A DNA stretch of 64,000 nt from Zhengitettix transpicula (Eukaryota; Arthropoda; Insecta; Orthoptera; Tetrigidae): contig CM073590.1 in NCBI GenBank assembly GCA_037074705.1, positions 135,365,600 to 135,429,599 on the forward strand, read 5' to 3'. A program made the translations under genes and the position numbers. The notes below the pieces were generated by a model. The model did no database searches and was not told the DNA's origin. It was given only the letters and a program-made list of their open reading frames with translations. Positions within the stretch are counted from its first letter, which is position 1; each line of letters starts with the position of its first letter. Of this stretch, positions 13,201 to 25,100 are shown piece after piece.

Positions 13201-16200
13201 GCCCAGCGAAACAAAAACAATTGAGGACCCAGGCGGAAGGGGAGACGCAGATGTTGACGATGGAGAAGAATTGATGATCGAAGGTGGCGGTGAGGGGGGC
13301 GAGGAGGAAGAAGAAAAGCAAGAAATAAAAGAACCTCCAGTAATACCTCAACCTCCAAAGACGTCATACAAGAAACCTCCAGAAGTTCCAGCTGAATATC
13401 CCGGAGAAGGGACAAACAAGAACGTAAATGCCATTCTATATCGTAAAATTAAACTTAAAATCTTCTGAAAACTTGACTTAAAGTGTAAATTATTTACACT
13501 TAAATTGTAACTGTGTTACAATTTAATTTAAAATTTTACTGTTATATTAATTAGCTTTCTTTAACTTTCAATTAGGTGTATTATGTTTGTAACGAGCCCG
13601 GAGATGAATGGATCGAGCTGCCTGATGTAATACCAAAGCAAATCGTAGTTGCTCGCAAAATAAGGAAATATTTCACGGGATTCCTTGACTATGAAGTAGG
13701 TGGTGAAAATATATTTAATAAATCTGTATTAAGTGTTCAGTAGTGTCATTGAATGATGTTAACATTATTTCGTTGAATATAAATTGTTATATGTGAACAT
13801 TATTATTTGTCGAGGTTAAAATTTAAAAAAAATAATTAACTGCTGTTGAAAATAATAATGTTAAAACGTCTTTTATACAGACCAACGTAAAAAAGAAACA
13901 TAAACTAAGTAAATTTGAATTTAAAAATGCCGGTCGTTACGACAACGGATTAGCGTCTTTTTCTTACATGGACTAACTTAAGACTAACGACGAATAACGT
14001 AAACTTCGCCGTTAGAAAAAGACGCAAATCATCTTTAAGGCATTTTTAAATTCAAATTTCTTTCTTTTTTATGCTTGTCTGTATAAAGGTCGCTTTTAAC
14101 ATTATTATTTTCAACAGACGTTAATTTTTTGTTAATAAATTGTTAACATTTTATATTGTATATTGGTGATTAAACTCAAGAAACTAAAATAAATTGAATA
14201 ATCACATTTGAACAAGATTAAAATATTTATGACAGATATATTATTCTTGTATCGGAAAATATACTTCTAAAACACAAATATCTTAAATTATATAACGATA
14301 AACAGTATAAATAATATTTATTTGAATTTAGTAATGAAAAACACAAAATAAGGATAAAAAAATTATAATTACATTTAAAACTATAAACATTACATTTTAA
14401 TAATAAAAATATACTACCGCTAAATTATGTGATGTCATACACTTTTCTCTACTTTTCCTCACTCCGCTGTATAGTATTGCTTTAGTACATTAAACCAATT
14501 TCGAAACCCAATACTCTTATTAAAAATTTCATTTTACTTCACAATTACATTTAGACCATTCCTATCCCTTTTACAAGAATTTATTATCATGGGTCATCCT
14601 CGACCGGTGAAGTCCAAATTCGCAGTCCATCCCGGTTATCCCGCAAACGAAGGTACAAACCGTACCTCAGCTGGACGATCAAACGCTGCCTAAAATGTTT
14701 CTGACTTTTGAAGGTTCTCCAGTACTCCGAAACGTCACCAAATAGCACACAAAATTCTTTTGAATCAGTGGTTCAAAAGGTTTTTGGTTAGGTGGTCGCG
14801 TTTAGGTTTTAAAAAATGCTTTTCCATAGTCTTTTGCGTGACCTTTGCGAAATTGATATATGCATTCTCATAGTTCTCCTCTATTTAGGGAATAGATATC
14901 GGAGAACAGAAAAGCGAAACGGAGAATTGAAGATAGGAAATAGGAAAGAATTAGGGTTCGTTAATGCCTTAGCACTCATGACTAGAGCCTGGAAATTCAG
15001 AACACAACACTTGAAGTATAAAGATAAGATTTAGTGAAGTGAAGAAATATGGAATGACCAAGAGCAACCGTCGGGCGTCGAAGAGCGACTCTGCCGATTT
15101 TCTAGAGGGTATTAATTCAATATAACAAACATAAAGTGGGGATCCAATAGTAATTACAAAATTACCTGCAAAAGCTAAAACATAATAGGGATTTTCTGTC
15201 GCTCTTCATCCACACGTCAGAGGCAAAATGTAAGGAGACACTGCTTGCGATTTTAGATGATTACAGTAGCTTAGCCCTGAAGTTTACAATGGGTCTCAGT
15301 TTTCAGTTGCAATATTACTAACAATGTAGTGTTCGGCAAATCGCGAACTACTTATTATTATTAAGAAATAAATATTAATTCTTAAGATACTCCTCGACAC
15401 CAAATCATTTTATGAAAAGTATCGATGCTGTTCGCTTTTGCAAATTCTTCTCTTTTAATTCCTTACAAATTATGTCAGTGATAATACGAGGGTGGTTCAG
15501 TAAGTAATGCCTCCTATTTTTCCCCCCTTAAATAAGTTAGTTAAATGAAAATTTTGAATTTGGCGCGATTCCGCAAACATTCTTCTCCAATCCACTGCAG
15601 TAACAACTTCCTAAGTCAACTGGTGGCAGTACTGCACTCTCTTGCAAAATGACTGACATTGACGTAAGTATTAGACAGCTTTCTGTGATTGAATTCTTAA
15701 ATGCGGAAGCTGAAACGCCCATTCGCATTAAAATGTGTATGGTGACGCAACAGTGGATGTCAGTACTGTTCGGTGATAGATTCGTCGCTGTAACGAAGCT
15801 GAAGGACAAACACCGTTGGCTGATGAAAAGCGAAGCGGCAGGGCGGTTACTGCAGTGACTCCACCGCAGTGGCATACATGTCCTTGTTAAAAGGTGGGGA
15901 AAAAAAACTATGCAGACTATATTGAAAAGCGAAAATTTAATCATTAATGTTGTGGGTTTATGTTGCGTAAACTGCATTTTTTTGACAAATAAAAGCGCAA
16001 AAAATGGTAATTACTTATTGACTCACCCTTGTATGTTGCTACTCTCGATAAATTAAATATTTATTCGTAATGTGAAAATTAGGCGGATGGTTTATTCATA
16101 TCTAGACTCAGTTTGACATGTATTGATTTAATAATACTAGTAATAAATTTGATCTGTAGACCGTGAAACAAATTTTCTAAGGAATAGAAGTTGTAATCCC

Positions 16201-19159
16201 TGTTCTAGGTCATCACTTATCCACCGTTTCCAGGGTTGGAAGCCAACTATTTAAGGGCTCAAATTGCCCGAATTTCGGCTGGTACTCACGCCTCTCCGCT
16301 TGGTTTCTATGGATTTAACGTTGGGGGAGATGAGGAGGAGGAGGAAGTAGAAGAGGAAGAAGTGGAAGAAGGTACAAACGTTCCGAATTTACGATTGTAT
16401 TCAATATTTTATAACGACAATCATAACAGGGAAGTTCATTGCCAGGACAATTCAAACGTAGTTTGTACGACGGATTAAAGTACACTTTAATTGCAATACT
16501 TGACATTTATAGCCTTTTAAGGTGCTAAGAAAGTCTGCTATCAATATTGTAAATAATTATTTTTGTGGGCTGGGTTTTTACGATATATCAAAAAAATATT
16601 GACCATTAAAGAAATTTTTATATAAGTTTATTTCAGTTAAGCTTGAAAAACTCTTATCTCAGGCTCCTGTGGTTTTTACATAGAAGAGATCTGCTGCCCG
16701 TACCAAATACGTACTGCTATTCTGTGTTGTGTTGCTCTGTAGGTCTCGTCCCGACGTCTCCGTATCTCACAGCCGGCAGAACGTGTTAAGTGCAGTGATG
16801 ACTTTAGTCAGGACCAATGCAAGGCGTCGACTCAGGGGTTGATCACTGGCTACGGCGTCAGCCTCCGGGATTGATTGCTGGCAAGCCGTCGTACTAAATT
16901 GTGTGGTTTCGATTAACTCTTCACTAACAAATTGTGGCCCCTTGCTCACGACGATTCTGCCTCGGATTATATCAGAGACAACAACTTTACGGAGCCTCTC
17001 TTAATCACATCCACCAGCTGCGGTGAGCGCAGAACAACTACTGTCCAGTTTCAAAATCTTATCTCTGTTCCCTCCATTATAGCCTCCCATTCTCTTACTT
17101 TTTTCATTATTAGAAAACTTCGTCGAAATGTCAGTTCACTGATTCTTCCATTGTTACAAGAATTAGAGCACGCATCTGCAGTTCCGTAGTCGACAATGGT
17201 CAACTATTCTGTCATGTTGAGGCCAACAATCGAGACAGGACACGAAAATTACTTGGATGGAAATATTTATCTCCTCCACCCCCACGCACGTGCACGATTT
17301 CGAATTCTCCAAACCACAGAAAACAACACTTCCGAGACAAAGCAAAAATAAACCAAAATACACGCGTTACAATATGACTGTTAAAAGTTCCCAGCTGAAC
17401 TGAGATTTAAACATTGTTTTATCTTGGAATTATTCACAGAAAGCTTTCCTTATCTTCTTTCTGAATTCTGTCATCCTTATTAAATCTTGAAAAATATTTC
17501 GTTGTAGCATATATTTCTGTCAACATTCAGTTACCCAAGTATTGACATTTTAATATGTTAACCGTTTCAAATATTTCTTTCTTTTTTACTACTATTCTTA
17601 TTACGATTTAATTCGTTACCTTTCTCGCAGAATATTTTCCAAAATTTTTCTGAATAACATCGCAAATGCTTTAAGTAGACTTTTCCTTCAAACTCCAAGA
17701 TTCCATTCAAGACATTAACGTCGTCACGACGTATAACCATGTAACACGCAAACTAAGGGTCATACCGTCGATCGGACTTTTTTGGGTTCTCCAACTATGT
17801 TTCTTCTTGATATATTTTCCTTCAATCGGAAGAAATTTGTTTTAGCAATCCTTTATAGTACGGAAGTACACATCCACGTATAGCCAAAGCTATATTTTTA
17901 CTCGTTCTAATATTATAACGGCAGTGAAGTTACGGTAAAAATTCTGATCTATATTGTTATTCTTTAATACTTGAATAGTTGTAAGTATGTGAACTTTATA
18001 AAACATCTTATTATAATCCAGAAGGAAAAATTAAATACTATCATCTATTACTCGCCTATTTTTGCGCAATTAAATATCGTTTCTTTCGTTTAAACTTAAA
18101 TTATCCAGAATATGGATTTCGCTTTGTGACAGAGCGACAGCGAAAAGCGATTTCTCGAGGTTGGAGACTGCCAGAAGGCGAAAAAGTGTGTTATTTAAGA
18201 AATGCTACTCTGGTACACGACCCACAGATACGCTGTAAAATTTCTCTCAGTGTTAAATACATTTAATTTTTTATATAGCGGCTCACGCCGGTTTTTGTAA
18301 ATATTCTATGTAGTTAATATTGTCACATTAAATTAAATCATTTTATATTTATTTTATTACACATCTGATCTATATTTTTATTTTTTAGTAGTTTAATAGT
18401 GTAACTATGTGAACTTTGTAAAATATCTTATTCTAATCTAGATTGAATATAAAAAAGGTGTTGACTGACATCGAGATGTGCCTTTTCTTGTCTCATCTTC
18501 GTATTAAACGTAAAAAAAATACCTAGTTTTCATTGAATTTGTGAATCCAAACTGAGTTTCCCTTATGTCCAATTTGTTGAGCCTGTTAAAAGTGTAACTC
18601 ATAACATTCACAGTTTAAAAGAAATTTACCTTCAATACTTCGCAAGTACGTTGATCTATTCTCTGGATATTCTACTGTTTTTGTATTGTTTTATAGAATA
18701 GTACAAATATATATATTTGTTTTTCTGACTGAACTTCCTTATTCATCAGGCCCTGCTGCTTTACTCGAATACGTTTTTGCCAGTTTCACACTTTATACTA
18801 ACATTACTTTTCCTTCAATATTTTATATTTACCCTTTGGAAGTTTTTCATTCTTTTCCCACATTACAATCGTAATACCACTGTTCTACGTACATGGCTTT
18901 AGGATCCGTATATTAACCTGACAGGTATTCGACAGGCGACACGACGTTATCCAAAAAACGAAACGCCTGACATTGCGAATGCCCCAGACGTACTGTAGTC
19001 TGATTCACAAAATCCAGAAAGAGAGAGAGAGGTTCTGCGGCTATGATTCGGTGGTGGTTCTGTATCCTTCTGCGGCTCGAAGTTGGATACGCCTAAGTAC
19101 TCTCACAGCTCAAAACAAAAACTCACCCTTATTTTAAAAAATGTCCTAAGTCTAATACT

Positions 19160-19195
<36 letters not shown>

Positions 19196-22100
19196 GCTCT
19201 CTCGCTCTCTCTCTCCCTCCCCCTCTCTCTTTCTCCCTCTCTCTCCCCCCCTCTCTCTCTCTCTCTCGAAAAGGAAAACATAATTATTCTGCCTCAACGT
19301 CCGAACTCTCAAATTCTTTCTCTAAGTAAGCCTGCGAGAGGATTTCTCGCAGGTGAACCTTCCCAGAGAGCTCTGGCGGGGGCTACCTTTGGGGATGCTC
19401 TCACATCTCTCTGGTTTTTTTGAACTAAGGTTCCCACATGCCGAGGCACCTTGGTCTGTTTTGAGAGGTGTATGTTCCGGGGTCGCAGACCTTGGGCATA
19501 CGGCAAGAGTTGTCCGCTATTCCTATTGGAATAGTCGGCCAGCTGCCTCCTAAACAGGCCAAGGCATGGCGAGGGGTAAGCTGCGTCCCCACAGCAAACT
19601 CCTCTCCCGCTATCGGAAGGGCGTGGGACAAGTACCCAATGCCCGACCTACCTTATGCAGGTTTTTCTAGGGTTTTCCCTGCATTTCTTTAGGCGAATGC
19701 TGGGTAGGATCCTTAAACCATAGCCCGGGGGCCCTAGTTAACCCTTGGCTACCTTCCCCTACCCTTCCGCATCCCCCCTTTCTAATCCCTTCCTGTGCTA
19801 TTAAAGGGGAGTTGCCCAATGTGGATCACCCTCATGTAGCCTGTTGCCCTAAAAAAAAAAAAAAAAAAAAATTCTCTCTCTCGCGAGGCAGAAAGATAAC
19901 TGTCTAGAGTCTAGGGTTACTACCATGGAAACCTCGTTTTCTTCTCCAAAACACCCCTCTGTTTTCAGGCAACGGTATCGCCCTAGACAAAAAGATAGCC
20001 AGCCGCTCCATTTTACCAAGAATTACCGAGCCGAGTTCTGCTATCAGAACGGCGAAATAACCACACATACACAGGACCTTTAAAATAATTTTAAATTGGC
20101 TCAATTACACAACGTTCAATCTACAGACCCGCCATTTCTGTGAAACATATCAGCCTATAGCACGAGACAGAGAAAGGGATTTTTTTGGAGACATTCATTT
20201 AATATCCCATAAAATATTATCGTGAACTACCTCGAACAGATTTGTGTATGATAGTCCAGAAATCGACACAACCAAAGCGTTTTGGATCAGAAAAAGGTCC
20301 AGCTCAGACACCCGAGTCAGGTGATTGAGATTGAAAATTTCAACTCAATTTGCTTTTTATGCCGGCAGTACTCAACCTCAATTTGTAAGCAATTCCTCGG
20401 AGAATTATTAGTTGCTTGTGACTTTATCGTGATATACCTTCTACAAGGTCTCTTTCGTTCTTTTTTGCCTCACGATCTCTCCTCTAATCACTTCCTCATG
20501 ATGGAGTAAACACTCACATAAGGCATTCAAATGATATTAGTAAGATGCCTGTGCACGTCCAACTATGTTCTGAGTACGAGGGAGTCCGTGGACAACCTGC
20601 TAGTCTACTGATCAATGCGATTATGGAAACAAGTGTCCATTCCGACGTGAAAGCCTCTATCTTCCCGGTCGGGCGGAATGTCTTCCTATGGACATAGGTT
20701 TCTTCTAATCACAGGATGATTCTTCGACCTTCCGATGAAAACATAACTTTAAGTTGATCGTGGATCAGGGGATGTAGCGCTACCAAATGAACGGGAGACG
20801 TCATACTGGTTACAACGTGCTGCCAATCAAGCTTCCTGCATGTGGGCGCCATGTAAACTGGTCCAAATGAAACACGCAACCTTTTTATGTTTCTGTTGGA
20901 AAATTGTCGACCCCTATCAAGATGAAAACAGGTTGTAGGTTCTCCTCATAGTCGTCCTATACCTCTGCAGATTTGCATGGCGGCAACAAAGCGTAACAAA
21001 GTCGTAGTTTCCATGAATTCTCTCTCGTACCGACGGGCCAGATATCGTAATATGATAGACACAGTATGGAATGTAGTATTCATAATACTGAACTTAAAAA
21101 AATGGCGAATATTATACGCTGTGGTTAATATGTGTCTAATTTCCACAGATGGTGTCGTTGGCCAAAAATGTAATGGAACTGACTGTCTTCAGGTCATCAG
21201 GACGGGATGTCAGCTCAGCACATGAGGCATCCGTTCTGCGAGCTCGCTTCACGTTAGTTCTTAGGACAATAGCATTGTGCTTGGCTGGCTGTGATGCTAA
21301 ATAATCATGTCGTATTATTTGCATGGGAAGGTCACCAGTTTTCCGGATTCTCTCTTACATTTTATTCAATCCAGTAATTGTGGTCTGTAACGGATTGGAA
21401 GTACAGTAGTGCTGGTCGTATCATAGCACTGTTCACGCAAAGCCTTCACATCGAAGAGCTTTCCTCCTCTCACACTTTTATACCACAGATCACTTTTCTT
21501 TTAATGTGTATTTTCATAAGTTCCCATTGAGTATTAGTTTCCGGTTACCGTTTTTAGAACTTCCAAATATGCTTGATTTTCAAAATGTGCACGTATCATA
21601 ACCCACGCAGTTTATGATACGTGCACATTTTGTACAAAACTGATACAGGGTTACCCATAAGTGTGTTCCCAGTTTCGCATTACGAGTGTAAACAATATTA
21701 CCCAATATACTATATGTACAGTACATAAGAGGTACTGTGCACCTGTTTGACTTGATTATCGTAGTTTCCTTGAATTCTCTCTCGTACCGACGGGCCAGAT
21801 ATCGGAATATCATAGAAACAGTATGGAATGTAGTATTCATAATACTGAACTTATATTATCACTTTCTCATGATGGAGTAAACACTCACATAAGGCATTCA
21901 AATGATAATAGTAAGATGCCTGTGCCACGTCCAACGAAGTTCTGAGTACGAGGGAGTCCATGGACAACCTGCTAGTCTACTGATCAATGCGATTATGAAA
22001 ACAAGTGTCGAATCCGACGTGGAAGCCTCTATCTATTATCAGCCAGCGGAGATCAAACATGACATGGTCAAACAAAAAAACTAAATTGTACTTAGTCATC

Positions 22101-25100
22101 CGAATAAAAAAATCGATAAAACATGTGGCTAAAGTAAATCACACCGAGTTAGAAGAAAATGCCGGACCAAATCCGAGGAAAAGGGCATTATGGCTAATTT
22201 GTTTCGGGAAACCACCTTTCAGAAAGTGCTATTTTTTGTAAGAACGACAGTCCACTAAACGCGGTCGATCCTTTTTGGAAACAGCACATTACGGGAAAGA
22301 TGTCTTTCTGACATTACTGTTTCGGGAAACAAAACCAGTTGGGTCTATGTCGGACAAACTCTCACCGGAATTTAAAAATCGTGAAATGATTCGTCAATGT
22401 TGGGTTTTAGTACCAAACACAAGATTTGTTAAGTTTCGCAGTACAAATGTTCTATTTCTTCTTCAATTTTGCTGACAGTAAGAGTATGCCTTAAGAACAC
22501 TCCGGGATTTATTTGCCGTTAACATAATCATTAGGGCATTAGGTTGATTTTCGGGTAATGTTGTTTTTAAAATACTGAATTTCTTAAATTTTACCTGTTT
22601 CTTTACGTGTCTTCTAAGACTGAGGCGTCAAGTAGGTAATCACATACACTATTAGAAAATTTTAATAGTTATTTTTGCTAAAAAAATGCCACTTAATTGT
22701 TTTCTTGATTGATCTAGTATTTATTCCCACTTCTCGTTAACATTGCTCAATTATCTCCAAAAAATCATTATAAATATCATCATCAGCTGACTCTTCCTCA
22801 AGCGTCGAACTTATTTTGTGTTTTCTACACAAAATCTGTCACAGAATGCATGTGAAATATATTTTCAACTGTAAGTTTAGCTCAATTGAAGTGTTTCTTG
22901 CATTGTGATTTGTTTCTTATATTTCAATAGGTTTAAAAAGTTTCCAGGAAGATCCACGTTTTCCTGGGCTTTCGCTAAAAGACCTTATGGACTCTACTCT
23001 CACATTTTGGGTTCACCATGAGCCATATATTTTAAAGCAAGGGCGGACGACTTGGTGGAGTCCAAAAGAAAAAAAGCACGGAGGGGTGAGCTAACAACAA
23101 TACCATTAAATTTTCCCCTCTAGCAATAATAACTATAATCTTGAATTTACACATATAATGATTCTTACTAAGGTTCAATTTAGAATCCTAAATAAGTTAA
23201 TATACTATAAAGAATATTTTCATATTAAATTGAATGATTAAATGTGCTATAAGTACGCCTCCTCTCCACACACACCAGGTGCCAGTGAAACGTTACGCTG
23301 ATTTCCGAAAACGTTTCTACAATACGGTTCCAAATAGTTTCCCTGCCCCTGAAGGTGTGCGACGGAATAGGAGGTGAGCATCCTTAGTGGTGGTGGTGAA
23401 GGGACGTTACATAAAAATAAAGCGAAAACAAGAGAGATTGGCGTCCAATCCTGGAATACGGATGTCGCAGAGTTTAATTATAACATTCAACTTACCGGTT
23501 ATGTTGAACTTCTACCCCTATGAGTCGGTGTGGAAGGGGAAAACAATGTGTGTATGTTTCGCATTAAAATATACATCCGTGTAGAAAATTTAACCAAAAA
23601 TTTTTTCACGCGCTCCTTTCGAACCGGAAACTAACCCTGCAGAGATAAATTGCAACTACTATTTCTATACGGGGGTGGGAATTTTCAATCATGTTAATAC
23701 GATCGATAATTGCGCCGAAATAAAATTTTTCGGCGTCATTGAGGTAGATAGCGTTTCTCCAGTCATTTTGTGTATAATTTAAACCCTTTTCTGTATTGAA
23801 GGGCAGCATTCTTAGGGGTGGAGGTGGAGGGGCGTTACATAAAAATAACGCAAAACAACATAGATTGGAGTCAAATCCGATGTTATGGATGTTGCGTAGT
23901 TAATTAAATATTTTAAGAAAGTGAGTGAAGAGGTTGAAAAGAATATCCGAAGTAGACTAATAGCTGAAGATCTTGAAATATCACGTAACTACCCATTGCA
24001 TGAAAAAATGGGTAATGCTATTTGCTTGTCTCGAAAGGGACACTCAATTATATTTAACTCGACTTCTTTCTACTCGGGGATTACGGAGGATGAGATATCA
24101 TTAAACGGGAACTCAAAGTCCCAAAGGTAGTAATTACATTATTACATAAAGTGTTCATAAAGAGAACTATTCGAGCAATTAGGTATACTCACTCTGTCAT
24201 GTCAAGTTATTTAATCATTTGCTTTCATTTTAACCAAATATTATACTAAATTTGGCAGTAACTCAGGTATACAAACGTTGGAACAGAATTAATCAAATTA
24301 ATTAATAAAAGTTCTTTAAGTCTGCGTCAATTGTACAAAATGACTGAACTATATAAGAATATCAATTTTTAAAAATTTGCTGAGTATATAAAGGATTATA
24401 AAACACTCCACACATTTTCAACAGTGACCATATAAATTATAAATATTCAGCATTAAATTTAGTAATATTTCATCTTCTAACCTAATAAATAAAATAGACT
24501 GTACGTGTATTTGTGTCTGTGTGTAAGTGTGCGTGTTCCGCACATAAGTCTACACCCGTTGAGAAAAGCTGTTCCTTTGGAAACAAACACTAAGGGTCTA
24601 CCACGCCTAGGAGCGGGCGTGGTCTTGGGTGGAAATTTTCAAACATGCTAAAACGACCGATATTTACGTCGAATAAATATTATACGGGGTCAATGAGATT
24701 GATTGTGTTTCTCCCGATGTTGTTTCTATATAATTTTTACCCCTTTCTATATTAGAGGAGAACACCATTACACATAAAATAATGAGAAAACAACGGAGAT
24801 TGGAGTCTAATCCGGGGTTATGGATGTCGCTGAGGTTAGTTATAACATTCACCTTGCCGTTTTATCCCTTTTATCCCCAGGAGCGGGAGGTGGACGAGGA
24901 TGGAAATTTTAAAACATGTTAAAACGGTAAAATTTTTGTCGCAAGGAAGTCTTTCGGGGTCAAAGAGATAGATAGCGTTTCTCCATATATTTTTGTGTAT
25001 AATTTAACATTCTTTCAGTATTGGAGGGGAGCACCTTTAGAGATGGGGTAGAGGGGCGTTCCATAAAAAAAACCGCAAAAACCGCGATTGGAGGTAAATG

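Noticed and set aside
13151..13415. Minus-strand open frames over RSPH exon 5
   Set aside because: Shadows of the Glu-rich plus-strand exon; leucine/phenylalanine-rich low complexity with no independent support.
19083..19312. Ser/Leu-rich and Arg/Glu-rich open frames on both strands
   Set aside because: Produced by the (CT)n microsatellite.
23279..23374. Possible extra RSPH exon: open frame after CACCAG, reading [17 protein letters not shown]
   Set aside because: No resemblance to the family at this position, and its end phase would break the join between exons 8 and 9, which splice directly in phase 0.
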